NCBI GenBank assembly: GCA_031273725.1
Contig: JAISRG010000009.1
Span: 1 to 27,098 of the forward strand
Length of the DNA stretch: 27,098 nucleotides
Reading direction: 5' to 3'
From: Puniceicoccales bacterium
Lineage (GTDB): Bacteria > Verrucomicrobiota > Verrucomicrobiia > Opitutales > JAIRKQ01
In this document: in pieces, positions 7,266-16,476 of the stretch
How the letters are laid out: each line of letters opens with the position of its first letter
Position numbering within the stretch: the first letter of the stretch is position 1
Made by a program: the position numbers and the translations under genes
The notes under the pieces: generated by a model
Seen by the model: the letters and a program-made list of their open reading frames with translations, nothing else
The model's database searches: none
Told to the model about the DNA's origin: nothing

Positions 7266-9152
7266 TTACCTGCGCCTAGATTTTTCCAGTGTCACTAAAA
7301 TTAGGGAAATGTCAACGGGTGTAATGCCGCTAATTCTTGAAGCTTGGCCAAGGTTTTGCGGTTGATGAAGTTGTAACTTTTGTCGGCTTTCATTGCTTAG
7401 ACTTTTTACGCTTCCATAGTTAAAGGCTGGAGGAATTTTAACGTGTTCTAATTCCGAAGATTTTTCTATTGCTCTGCGCTCACGTTCGAGGTAACCAGAA
7501 TAGCTAATTCTATAAATCACTTCGTCTCGTACGGACTGTGTCTCATTGTAAAAATCATTTGGGAAGATAATTGTATCCCGGTCCCGTGCTTGCACAAGCC
7601 AGTCTTCGATGGTTTTTGTTTCAAACCTTTCTGATCGCAAACGTATTATCCAGGAATTTATTCTATCCAATTTTTCGCGTGTCCGTCGAATTCTAGCTTT
7701 ATCTATTAGTCCAAATTTCTCTGCAAAATCGAGCAACCTGACATCGGCACTACCGTGATTTAATAGCAGCCTATGTTCCGCCCTGCTCGTAAACATTCTA
7801 TAGGGTTCAAATGTTCCCTTCGTTACCAAATCATCGATTAATACTCCTATGTAGGCATCATGTCGCCCCAACAGTAGCATATCCTGACCCAGGGCCTTTC
7901 TTCCCGCATTGACACCGGCCACAAGCCCCTGTCCTGCCGCTTCTTCGTATCCCGATGTGCCGTTAATTTGGCCAGCGAAGAACAAATTTTCCACAATTTT
8001 TGAATGTAGGTTGGCATCGATTTGCGTCGGCAAAGCAAAATCATACTCCACGGCATAGGCCGGCCGCAACATTTTTGCATTTTTCAATGCCGGAATGCTC
8101 TTTAATACCTCCAGCTGCACATCCAATGGCATACTAGATGACAGGCCGTTTATGTACCACTCGTCGGAATGATATCCTTCCGGTTCCAAAAATAACCGAT
8201 GCCCATCGTGGTCGGGAAATTTTACGTATTTATCTTCGATGCTCGGACAATATCTTGGGCCGATACCCGTGATTTCTCCCGAATATAGCGGTGAACGTGA
8301 AATATTGTCCAAAATTATTTCCTTTGTGACTGAATTGGTGTGGGTAATCCAGCATGATTTCTGACCGTGAAAATTTGGACCAAGGATGGCACAATTTTTT
8401 ATATCCCCATCAAATTTTGTGGTAAACATTCCGTCGAATATTTCCCGGTCTCTGGTATCGTAAAAAGCAAATAGGCATGGGAAAGAATCTCCCCGCTGTT
8501 CTTCACATGCAGAAAAATCAATGGATGTTCCCAAGATCCGTGGAGGAGTCCCAGTCTTCATTCTGTCAAGTTTTATGCCGTGTTCGGATAAACTGGTCGA
8601 TAGATTTTGTGCAGAAAAATCCCCGAGCCGCCCCCCTTGAATTTTATTCTTTCCTATGTGTATTAGCCCGCGCAAAAACGTCCCATTGGTTAGAACTACA
8701 GTCGTGGCAAATATTTCAATTCCCGTGTCGGTGGAAATCCCTATTACTTTGCCATCTTTTACAATTATTCCCGTGACTATCGCTTGGAAAATTGACAGAT
8801 TATCCGATGCTTGTGCGAGAACCTGTTTCATTCGCAGGGAATACATGTCTTTATCGCATTGGGCACGGAGCCCCTGCACTGCAGCTCCCTTGGAACGATT
8901 TAGGAGCCGAAATTGTATGGCCGTTGCATCTGTGTTTATTGCCATTTCGCCCCCCAAAGCGTCAATTTCACGCACGATATTACCCTTCGCCAACCCACCA
9001 ATGGCAGGGTTGCAACTCATTTTTGCAATCGTGTCAATATTCCCAGTTACCAATAATGTTTTGGCTCCGACCCTGGATGCTGCGAGAGCTGCTTCACATC
9101 CAGCATGTCCTCCTCCACAGACCACGCTATCGAAGTTTTCAAAAATTTTCAT
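7266..9152 (-). CDS. mnmG: tRNA uridine-5-carboxymethylaminomethyl modification enzyme MnmG (GidA)
   Basis: MnmG is an FAD enzyme. With MnmE it installs the carboxymethylaminomethyl group on the wobble uridine (U34) of several tRNAs, using methylene-tetrahydrofolate. The dinucleotide-binding GGGHAG is at residues 13-18. CNPAIGGLAKG, the FLEPEGYHSDEWYING block and GTSGYEEAAGQG follow in the expected order. The C-terminal helical region that contacts MnmE is complete (ending ISLILVTLEKSRRR). From the ATG at 9152 the protein has 628 residues, matching E. coli (629). An upstream TTG at 9179 would add nine residues unlike the family. No MnmE gene is in the window. The gene is divergent from greA. 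Confidence 0.97.
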   Translation of the reverse strand: MKIFENFDSVVCGGGHAGCEAALAASRVGAKTLLVTGNIDTIAKMSCNPAIGGLAKGNIVREIDALGGEMAINTDATAIQFRLLNRSKGAAVQGLRAQCDKDMYSLRMKQVLAQASDNLSIFQAIVTGIIVKDGKVIGISTDTGIEIFATTVVLTNGTFLRGLIHIGKNKIQGGRLGDFSAQNLSTSLSEHGIKLDRMKTGTPPRILGTSIDFSACEEQRGDSFPCLFAFYDTRDREIFDGMFTTKFDGDIKNCAILGPNFHGQKSCWITHTNSVTKEIILDNISRSPLYSGEITGIGPRYCPSIEDKYVKFPDHDGHRLFLEPEGYHSDEWYINGLSSSMPLDVQLEVLKSIPALKNAKMLRPAYAVEYDFALPTQIDANLHSKIVENLFFAGQINGTSGYEEAAGQGLVAGVNAGRKALGQDMLLLGRHDAYIGVLIDDLVTKGTFEPYRMFTSRAEHRLLLNHGSADVRLLDFAEKFGLIDKARIRRTREKLDRINSWIIRLRSERFETKTIEDWLVQARDRDTIIFPNDFYNETQSVRDEVIYRISYSGYLERERRAIEKSSELEHVKIPPAFNYGSVKSLSNESRQKLQLHQPQNLGQASRISGITPVDISLILVTLEKSRRR

Positions 9153-9301
9153 GGAGTATTTTTTCCCGACTTTTAGCAAAAATGCGAGGAAAAGTTTAAA
9201 CCTTCCTGGGAAATAGATCGAAAGTTTCGATTATTTTCCGATTGTCTCTCCAGAAGCCCGATTTTGGCGTGGCAATTCTTGAAATAGATCACAAAAAAAA
9301 C

Positions 9302-9340
9302 TTGACAAAGCGTCCCATTTATTGTCCTTTGTTAGGGACA
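9302..9340 (+). promoter_or_regulatory. Possible greA promoter element with overlapping hairpin
   Basis: A perfect TTGACA (9302-9307) is followed by a small stem-loop, TGTCCTT (9323-9329) with AGGGACA (9334-9340), one G-T pair and a TGTT loop. No good -10 box lies at the normal distance, so the promoter assignment is weak. The stem-loop occupies the place where a -10 box or operator would be, about 75 bases before greA. Confidence 0.25.
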
Positions 9341-9414
9341 CTGCGATATTTACCCAAATAGCGTAAGTTGGCTTAGCTAAAGTTTCAATTTACAAAAATT
9401 GGCGAAGAAACATC

Positions 9415-11283
9415 ATGGAAAAAGAAGACATAGAGGGTTTAATTGAAGGAAATTTCTTGTTAGAGAAGTTTAGGGCTGATTTTGAAAAGATGACACGGGG
9501 AGCCTATTGCTTGCATAAATCTTTCGGAATAGGGCAACTGAAGGGCTATGATACAGAAAAAAAACGGCTCATTATCGCTTTTGAAAATGAAGACAACGAA
9601 CCTCACCTAATGGATCCGGTGTTTTGCATAAAAAAATTAGAAATTCTGCAAAACGATGATATGTTGGTTAAATTCCACAATAATCCCGTGGAAATCTGCC
9701 AAAAGATGAAAAAATCATCAATCGCACTGCTGGTGGAATATTTAGAGAAAACGCAAAACCGCAAGGCTTCCCTCGGTGATATCGAAAAGACATTCGGAAA
9801 AATAGTGGAAGAAAAAAACTTTAAGAGATGGTGGAATGTTACCAAAAAACTAATAGCAAAGGAACCAAAATTGACCCTAATGGAAGGCAATGTGACCTAC
9901 CTAGGACTTTGCGACAAACCTATTTTAGAAGAAGATCAATTGATGCAACGGTTTGAATCCGTACGCGACATCCGTCAGAAGATAACCATTGCGGAAAAAT
10001 TTTTAGCATTGCTCAAGACAAATGAATCATTGAAGGATTCTGCCATAAAAATCATTGAATGTTTGTCCGAAATGTGTTCCGTCAAGACCAGGAAAATTAC
10101 CACTGCCGACAAATTCCAAGCATGTGTCGTCAGAGATGAATTGGCGAAACTATCCGGGATTAACATTGATACATTGAACCCAAAACTGGAAGTCCTGGTC
10201 GGCGAATGTCAAAATCTGACAAAAATCTGTGATAATTTGCATCCGAATTACTATGGTGTATTTTTAGAACTAGTAACGCGTGTATTTCCAGATGAATGGG
10301 ATAAACTGTGCTTCAATATTTTGAAAAATTGCAACGAGAGGTTGACCAATGAATGTATCATCTATCTCAAAGACAATTCTTGTGCAGATGCCCTGCGGGA
10401 GACTCTTGTAAAATGGCTAAAAGAAAAAAGCCTACGGTCAATTCTTCTACAATGGATTATAAAAAATCGCCATGCAAAAAAATTTGAAGAAGTGTTTTCG
10501 GGAGAACTGATGTCCTGTGAACTACTACGTGCGATATTTTGGGCAATTGACAATGAGGCATTGTTGTCAGCCGGAAAACTAAAAAAAATTCCACTGGTGG
10601 AATTATTGAACAACGATAGGACATTGATTCGTGATTTACTATCAAATGCAACGGAAGAAATAGCCAGCGATCTGGCGCAAACTTTACTCATCAATCAAGG
10701 AATTGACAATCTTTCGAAAAAATCTCTTTTGGCACGATTTATTACGGAATTTCCTGGGCTACAAGAACTTGTTTTGAGCGCCAATAGGGCAAAATTGCCA
10801 CAGGAGGTTTCCCTGAAAGTTTCCTTGGCTAGTTTGGAAAGCAAACGCAGGGAGTATGACCTGTTGGTCAAAGAGAAAATCCCAGCTAACAAAAAAGCCA
10901 TTGATCAGGCCCGTGAATATGGTGATTTTAGCGAAAATTCCGAATATAAGATGGCGAGGCAGGATCAGGATACCCTATTGTCGCGAAAAGCTCAATTGGA
11001 AGATGAGCTAAAAATGGCCCACGTCATCGATTTCGTTAATATTGACACATCTATGGTTTCCATTGGATCAGTCGTGAAAATACGCCAAGTGGAATCGGGA
11101 AAAACTCTCGAATATACCATTTTGGGAGCATGGGACGGAGACCCTTCCAAAAACATCATTTCATATAAAACTAGCATGGCCCAATCGCTACTCGGGAAAA
11201 AAGAAAAAGAAATTATTGAGACCGTTTCTGAAGATCACAAAGAAACCTGGCAAATCGAGTCGATTAGTGCCTATAGGGGTTAG
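9415..11283 (+). CDS. greA: Long GreA-type transcript cleavage factor with large N-terminal extension
   Basis: The last 150 or so residues are GreA. The coiled coil runs from about residue 475 to 535 (KRREYDLLVKEKIPANKKAI...), with the tip GDFSENSEY whose Asp504 and Glu507 would place Mg2+ in the RNA polymerase active site. A C-terminal FKBP-like domain that grips the polymerase follows. It rescues backtracked complexes by stimulating RNA cleavage. Ordinary GreA has about 160 residues; this protein has 622. The first 60 or so residues (GAYCLHKSFGIGQLKGYD) look like a small beta domain of CarD/Tudor type. The rest is a helical region of unknown role. Such long GreA fusions are known from Chlamydiae and Verrucomicrobia. 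The gene runs alone and is followed by a branched hairpin with a T tract. Confidence 0.88.
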   Translation: MEKEDIEGLIEGNFLLEKFRADFEKMTRGAYCLHKSFGIGQLKGYDTEKKRLIIAFENEDNEPHLMDPVFCIKKLEILQNDDMLVKFHNNPVEICQKMKKSSIALLVEYLEKTQNRKASLGDIEKTFGKIVEEKNFKRWWNVTKKLIAKEPKLTLMEGNVTYLGLCDKPILEEDQLMQRFESVRDIRQKITIAEKFLALLKTNESLKDSAIKIIECLSEMCSVKTRKITTADKFQACVVRDELAKLSGINIDTLNPKLEVLVGECQNLTKICDNLHPNYYGVFLELVTRVFPDEWDKLCFNILKNCNERLTNECIIYLKDNSCADALRETLVKWLKEKSLRSILLQWIIKNRHAKKFEEVFSGELMSCELLRAIFWAIDNEALLSAGKLKKIPLVELLNNDRTLIRDLLSNATEEIASDLAQTLLINQGIDNLSKKSLLARFITEFPGLQELVLSANRAKLPQEVSLKVSLASLESKRREYDLLVKEKIPANKKAIDQAREYGDFSENSEYKMARQDQDTLLSRKAQLEDELKMAHVIDFVNIDTSMVSIGSVVKIRQVESGKTLEYTILGAWDGDPSKNIISYKTSMAQSLLGKKEKEIIETVSEDHKETWQIESISAYRG

Positions 11284-11288
11284 TTTGT

Positions 11289-11348
11289 CGCTAATATATT
11301 CTTTGGCAGCCAATTGCCAATGCCGGTGGACCGTTAGCGTTTTTGTTT
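11289..11348 (+). terminator. Branched stem-loop with T tract after greA
   Basis: An outer stem CGCTAA (11289-11294) / TTAGCG (11334-11339) encloses an inner hairpin TTGGCA (11303-11308) / TGCCAA (11315-11320) and a small CGG/CCG hairpin (11324-11333). TTTTTGTTT (11340-11348) follows immediately. The stem plus T tract starts five bases after the greA stop codon and fits an intrinsic terminator. The multi-branched form would also allow attenuation of the next gene. Confidence 0.55.
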
Positions 11349-11421
11349 ACGGTCGAGAGGCAAAAATATTTTGGTTCTTGCCATGTACTGGAACGTTCTT
11401 ACACTTTTTCCAGGAGTCGAT

Positions 11422-14400
11422 ATGGAGAGAAGAACGAGCATAGGTGTTACCGAAAAAGGAATAAATGTTTTGCCAAAAGGCAAAGAGATAGGCGACATAA
11501 AAGCACGACTCTTGGCAGTTGGGAACACGAAAACACATACCTCTTCGTCGGCAATAAACCCTGGAAAAAATGGAAACCTGGCCAGTGGCAAATGTAAAGC
11601 CGATGAACGCATAGAAGAATTTTGCAAAAGATTTTTGGGAGATTCCAATTATTCCGGCCCCTATCTTCCGCGAAATGATTTTATTTGCGACAAATATGGG
11701 GTTGCGAGGATCCTTTCTCTACCGGAAGAATCCGATGAATTCCATTCCGATTATGTGGATTCCTATCGAACGTACAATGGTGTCTTGCACAATCCTTCTA
11801 CGGACAAGAGAACAACGAAGGATGTTTTCCACATTGTCGATGGTGGTCCAACCGTCCCCTCCGACAAAAAAGAGATTCCAAAAATTACATTTGCAAAGAT
11901 GTTGCAAGTAGCCTTCGCTCCGGATGATAAAATGTTGGTTGTTCCATTTACCGCTGACCATGGTAGTCCTAGTAAATTATTTGTTTCCAACTACATGAAA
12001 CCGGTCATTTGTCCCAGAATGGAAGGCATTCAAGAAGAAAAAAAAATGGAGGTGCGGTTTTTTGTCCCCGGAAGCCTGGTTAGCATTTTGGACTGTACGG
12101 AAAGTATTTTTGGCAATGGTGGATCTCCGTTTTTGCCGGAAAATGATGCTGCCCTAGATCCGATGACATGGACGGGCCATACGGGATGCATAGTATTTGC
12201 GCCGCAGCTAAGGAAATGTACCAAAAAATTCCTGGGATTACCCCATGTTAGCGAAGCATCCGAACGGCAAAAAAAAGATGGCATGTGCTGGGAAAATGAA
12301 GATGAGCTATATCACGGAGGAAAGCCGTTTAGGGTCATGGCTCGCGATGGCGGTGATGTCGTAGTTTCCATAGTTGCCGATAGCTACAACGGGTATGGCA
12401 AAAAAGAAATAAAATCGCAAATGTCCTATGTGGCTAATATGCTTGGCATGTGCGAGGAAGAACATTCGGGTGGTACTTTGGTTTTCCCGAAGTACGACCT
12501 CGGTGACAACTTCAACTATTGCGAAGATTTTGGGTATGATCACGGATTTGAAAACATAGTAAATTGCTGTTCCAAATCACTAATTTTACGGGATGGATTT
12601 GCCATTGACAAGCATTTCCCAAGCATAGTGTATTTGCCAGAATATGCAAATTTTTGCCTGCCGGAATTAGCTATTTCATGGGAGACCAGAGGGAAAACTG
12701 TAAAACTGCCATTTGAATATGAAAAGGTCTATATTTTACCTTCCGGGTATAGAATTACGCTCGAAAAGCCCGATGGGCGAAATGGTAGGTGGAAGATGGT
12801 GGGAACTTCCGCCCGCGGGATTTTTTGCTACAAACCGGCAACGGTTTCCGGTGGTGGCAAATCGGAAATCGCAAAACCAATCGATGAATTCATATCAACG
12901 GGCCCGACCATTGTCTTTGACTATGACAAAGATTGCAAATTGACACAGGAAATAATTCAAAAAGATTTCTCAAAACGTTTTAGGGATAATAGTAATCCCG
13001 ATAGTAGGCCACTATTGGACCCCAAGAGAAGCCTTGGAAGTGTCATAAAATTGCTGACTCCAAGTGATTATTATACGGATGAATATAATTCGTGGCTCAA
13101 AACCATCCCCCAGTACATATTAGAACTGATCTTCACCATAAAACGGTTTAGTAAAAACTTTGCGGGATCCGAGTGGCAGCGATTTTTTACCGTCGACAAA
13201 ATTAATGGAGAATACGGCAATGAATTGAGGTATAACAATGAAAAACTATTTGAGCATTACCTAAGGGTTGGTTTTGATTTTTCAAACCATTGGCGCCTGT
13301 TTTCATTGCGCGATGACTTTATCCCATCGGCAAAATTCCAGCTGGCGGATGATATTTCGGTAACCACCACTGTCCCCGCCGGAAACATTCCATATTTAGC
13401 GGCCGATAACGCCAATCCGTCCATCAAAATTGTACACAACTGCGAATATAGATTATACCAACGGCCCGACGAGGCGATTATTCCCGGCTATGATCCTGGC
13501 AGTGAAAGTGACATGACCCTGGACAACATTTTTACATGTAATTTCAAAGCACTAACCCGGGATGATGTGAAACAAATGATGCGTAATCGCATAAAATTTG
13601 AAACATACTCTGCTCCCATGAGAAAGATGCTGGAAGATTTTGTACGCGATGAGAATGCACCAAACTTCATCGTTTGCCCATCGGAATTGCGGGTGATGCC
13701 CGATGGAACCATAAGCAAGAATCAGAGATATTTGCAAAATCGAAATGACATTTGTAATGCATTCGATACCTATTTGACAACGGTTTCTTTCAAACTATGG
13801 CGAAGGTATAACCACGATTTCGATGCGAGAAGTACGCCGGTCAGCGACATCCTTTCTGGGCGGAGAAATAACCCGCCGGAGAAAGGTGTCAAGCCGCTGT
13901 GTGTCTATGGCCCATTGCATTATATGGATTTGCCGGAACTTTTTTTGGAATACATGTCGAGCATGACCGGGAAGTCTCCATCGACAACTGGTGCTGGCCT
14001 AGAAGGAGCGATGACAAAGGGCCCATTCAATTGCCTAAGTAGCGTGTATGATTTGAACAATGCGCTTCTGAGCTTCATTCTGACAGGTTATTCTGGATTC
14101 CTGTCGGCGGCCGGATATGTGGGCCCAAATTTTAAAGTTGACCATGACATTACCTACCTATTGCCAGAAATTTGGTGCAGAATGACTGATGAAGAACGGA
14201 GCCCAAAGTTCCTAATCGAGCACGGATATCTTGAGCGCTGTGAAAATTTTGAGCACAGTGGCAAGTTGGTACACGCAGAACGCCTGGGATACAGGATTAC
14301 GCGAAAATTTGTCAGGGCGTTTGCGGGACGCATATTCCAATTTCCGAATACGATATTTTCCGACCGCATGTTACGTCCAGAAACGCAGGATATGGGTATT

Positions 14401-14820
14401 TTCGTCGATAGCATGGATACCATCCTCGAAGCCCATAGGCGTGCAGCACTGCTAATAGCCGATAACGCTGAATTTGCCAATGCCATTCCGCCGCTACGAG
14501 CTCTGTTACACATTGCCATCGATGGGCAATATGAAGGTATGACCCTGCGGGATGAAAAATTTAGGGCGATGTTTGCCAGGGAAAACATCATCAACGACGA
14601 TTGGTATCTGGCCCGATTGAAAAAATACCAAATGTCTCAAATCGAACACCTATCGAAAGGCCTAGAGTATGTCAAAGATTTCAACAAATGCAGTGGAGGC
14701 AACATTGCAAAATCACGTATAAATCTTGCAAGGAAAGAAAAAGCCATCGTCGAGGAATTAAACTTTGTCAAAACTGATTCCTACGTGCGAGGATTAGTTG
14801 GGACTTTTGGAAAACAATAG
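11422..14820 (+). CDS. Large conserved protein, tentatively PPi-type phosphoenolpyruvate carboxykinase family
   Basis: From the ATG at 11422 (AGGAG five bases upstream) the protein has 1132 residues, about 130 kDa. It has no signal peptide or membrane segment. The C-terminal third looks strongly conserved: GPLHYMDLPELF, TGKSPSTTGAG near residue 850, EGAMTKGPFNCLS, DHDITYLLPEIWCRM, ERLGYRITRKFV and MLRPETQDMGIFVD. This pattern and length match, from memory, large proteins of the pyrophosphate-dependent PEP carboxykinase group (Entamoeba, Propionibacterium), which interconvert PEP plus CO2 plus phosphate with oxaloacetate plus PPi. I could not confirm the assignment by alignment. A TTG 17 codons upstream is open but lacks a binding site. 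The gene sits between greA and prfA on the same strand, without obvious pathway partners. Confidence 0.5.
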   Translation: MERRTSIGVTEKGINVLPKGKEIGDIKARLLAVGNTKTHTSSSAINPGKNGNLASGKCKADERIEEFCKRFLGDSNYSGPYLPRNDFICDKYGVARILSLPEESDEFHSDYVDSYRTYNGVLHNPSTDKRTTKDVFHIVDGGPTVPSDKKEIPKITFAKMLQVAFAPDDKMLVVPFTADHGSPSKLFVSNYMKPVICPRMEGIQEEKKMEVRFFVPGSLVSILDCTESIFGNGGSPFLPENDAALDPMTWTGHTGCIVFAPQLRKCTKKFLGLPHVSEASERQKKDGMCWENEDELYHGGKPFRVMARDGGDVVVSIVADSYNGYGKKEIKSQMSYVANMLGMCEEEHSGGTLVFPKYDLGDNFNYCEDFGYDHGFENIVNCCSKSLILRDGFAIDKHFPSIVYLPEYANFCLPELAISWETRGKTVKLPFEYEKVYILPSGYRITLEKPDGRNGRWKMVGTSARGIFCYKPATVSGGGKSEIAKPIDEFISTGPTIVFDYDKDCKLTQEIIQKDFSKRFRDNSNPDSRPLLDPKRSLGSVIKLLTPSDYYTDEYNSWLKTIPQYILELIFTIKRFSKNFAGSEWQRFFTVDKINGEYGNELRYNNEKLFEHYLRVGFDFSNHWRLFSLRDDFIPSAKFQLADDISVTTTVPAGNIPYLAADNANPSIKIVHNCEYRLYQRPDEAIIPGYDPGSESDMTLDNIFTCNFKALTRDDVKQMMRNRIKFETYSAPMRKMLEDFVRDENAPNFIVCPSELRVMPDGTISKNQRYLQNRNDICNAFDTYLTTVSFKLWRRYNHDFDARSTPVSDILSGRRNNPPEKGVKPLCVYGPLHYMDLPELFLEYMSSMTGKSPSTTGAGLEGAMTKGPFNCLSSVYDLNNALLSFILTGYSGFLSAAGYVGPNFKVDHDITYLLPEIWCRMTDEERSPKFLIEHGYLERCENFEHSGKLVHAERLGYRITRKFVRAFAGRIFQFPNTIFSDRMLRPETQDMGIFVDSMDTILEAHRRAALLIADNAEFANAIPPLRALLHIAIDGQYEGMTLRDEKFRAMFARENIINDDWYLARLKKYQMSQIEHLSKGLEYVKDFNKCSGGNIAKSRINLARKEKAIVEELNFVKTDSYVRGLVGTFGKQ

Positions 14821-14900
14821 TCATTGCCATGTTTAATGTAATTTTTGATCACATGTTTTAAATGCTTTGTTTTTCCCCGAAAAACATTAGTACCATTGCC

Positions 14901-15977
14901 ATGAAAAATACTCCTGACATTGCAAAATTCAGAGCCAGGTATAAAGTTCTTGAAGAACAAATGGGTCAGCCAGATTTCTACTCCGACCGCAGGATATCCT
15001 CGGCAGTATCCCGGGAGTACCAAAAAATAGGCACTTTAATCGCCAAGGAGGAACAGATACAAAAAACTTCGGAAGAACTAGAATCCGCAAAGGCAATGTT
15101 GAACGATCCATCCCTGGATGATGAGCTAAAGGCATTGGCGAAACAGGAAATTGAGAATTCACAGAGCACCATTGAACAGCTTAAACGGGATATGCTAATG
15201 CTCATGATCCCACCCGATCCCAGCGATTCTCGCAATACTGTCGTTGAAATTCGTGCTGGTACCGGTGGAGAAGAAGCATCCCTATTTGCCGGAGATCTTT
15301 ACAGGATGTACACCAAATTTGCGGAATCCAAGGGATGGAAAATAGAAGTGATGTCAACGAGCGTATCAGATACGGGTGGGCTCAAAGAAATAATATTCCT
15401 AATCTCCGGGGAAGATGTTTACAAATTCTTGAAATTTGAAAGTGGAGTCCATCGGGTACAGAGAGTACCTACGACGGAAGCCAATGGACGGATCCACACG
15501 TCGGCTGCCACCGTTGCAGTTTTGCCGGAGGCGGAGGAGGTCGACATTACAATTGCCCCCGAAGATTTAGAAATTTCCGTTTGCCGTGCCAGTGGCCCGG
15601 GTGGACAGGGAGTAAATACCACAGATTCTGCCGTTCAAATTGTGCATAAACCGAGCGGCATGGCCGTTTACTGTGCCGATGAAAGATCACAGCAAAAGAA
15701 CAAAATCAAGGCCATGAAAGTCCTCCGATCCCGCCTGTTGCAGCAGAAAGAAGATGAAGAACGGGCCAAATATGCCCAGACGCGAAAAGACCAGGTGGGT
15801 TCCGGTGATCGATCCGAAAGGATACGGACATATAATTTTCCCCAAAGCAGGGTAACCGACCATCGCATTGGACTAACGCTATATAGCCTACCACAAATTA
15901 TGGAGGGAAATATCGATCCACTGATCGATGCCCTGCAGCTGGCAGACTTTGAAGCGAAAGTCAAAAACTTAGGTTAG
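14901..15977 (+). CDS. prfA: Peptide chain release factor 1
   Basis: RF1 recognises UAA and UAG in the ribosomal A site and triggers peptide release. The GGQ motif (residues 234-236, in SGPGGQGVNTTDS) acts in the peptidyl transferase centre. The anticodon-like tripeptide is Pro190-Thr191-Thr192 (RVPTTEANGRIH), the PxT form of RF1 rather than the SPF form of RF2. The AGTGGEEASLFAGDLYRMY block is also diagnostic. From the ATG at 14901 the length is 358 residues, as in E. coli (360). An ATG 13 codons upstream would add residues unlike the family. The methyltransferase gene prmC, often next to prfA, is absent here. No clear Shine-Dalgarno is seen. Confidence 0.97.
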   Translation: MKNTPDIAKFRARYKVLEEQMGQPDFYSDRRISSAVSREYQKIGTLIAKEEQIQKTSEELESAKAMLNDPSLDDELKALAKQEIENSQSTIEQLKRDMLMLMIPPDPSDSRNTVVEIRAGTGGEEASLFAGDLYRMYTKFAESKGWKIEVMSTSVSDTGGLKEIIFLISGEDVYKFLKFESGVHRVQRVPTTEANGRIHTSAATVAVLPEAEEVDITIAPEDLEISVCRASGPGGQGVNTTDSAVQIVHKPSGMAVYCADERSQQKNKIKAMKVLRSRLLQQKEDEERAKYAQTRKDQVGSGDRSERIRTYNFPQSRVTDHRIGLTLYSLPQIMEGNIDPLIDALQLADFEAKVKNLG

Positions 15978-16426
15978 AGTCAGGATTCATAAAGAGCCAA
16001 GAAGAGATTAACGTCTGAAAAAGGATAAAATTTCAATCCTTACACCTTCACAAATTTTGCGACTTGCGTAAGATTTTTTTAAAAAATTTTTTTAAAAAGC
16101 AAATTTTTCTTGCATTGCTATAAAATTTCGTATACCTCCCGCACCTGCACAAAGTCAAGATCCGTCTTGATGAAAAAATTTTACCAACATTAAAATTAGG
16201 TAGAGATGTTAAAAGTAAAACCTTTAAATGGGGCTATTGTGAAGTTTCTCAATGTGGAAGTGGGAAAATTTCTGCTGCGCAGTTTTCCGACACTTGAAAA
16301 CGGTTGACATTATCGGTACAGGCCGAGAAAAAATTTTTATTATCAGCGTGGACGGAGATAGGTGAGGTCATGGTTGGAGTGGAAGAACAAAAAACTTGAA
16401 TTGATAGGTTCTGAACAAACAGAATG
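15978..16426. other. Gene-poor AT-rich stretch with a possible gene fragment
   Basis: No complete gene is visible between prfA and the autotransporter. A weak hairpin AAGGAT (16021-16026) / ATCCTT (16036-16041) could end prfA transcription. An A/T-tract block lies at 16074-16097. From 16124 to 16297 the plus strand is open for 57 codons with protein-like content (KVKIRLDEKILPTLKLGRDV, then KWGYCEVSQCGSGKISAA). It begins after a stop and has no ATG or GTG in frame. It may be a remnant of a lost gene or chance. Confidence 0.3.
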
Positions 16427-16448
16427 TCAAGTTATATCAAGTTATAAT
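16427..16448 (+). promoter_or_regulatory. Tandem 10-bp repeat over a TATAAT box before the autotransporter
   Basis: TCAAGTTATA occurs twice in direct tandem (16427-16436 and 16437-16446). The second copy runs into TATAAT (16443-16448), 28 bases before the ATG. No matching -35 box is clear at 17 bases. Such a repeat could be a regulator site, or a slippage-prone element that changes promoter spacing. Confidence 0.4.
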
Positions 16449-16476
16449 AACAGCAAAACAGTGAAGGAATGATAGA

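Noticed and set aside
8656..9216. 186-codon plus-strand frame opposite mnmG
   Set aside because: It is a shadow of the conserved mnmG coding strand.
14154..14594. 146-codon minus-strand frame
   Set aside because: It is antisense to the most conserved part of the 1132-residue protein.
16303..16334. TTGACA ... TATTAT as an autotransporter promoter
   Set aside because: The boxes are 28 bases apart, too far for a sigma-70 promoter.
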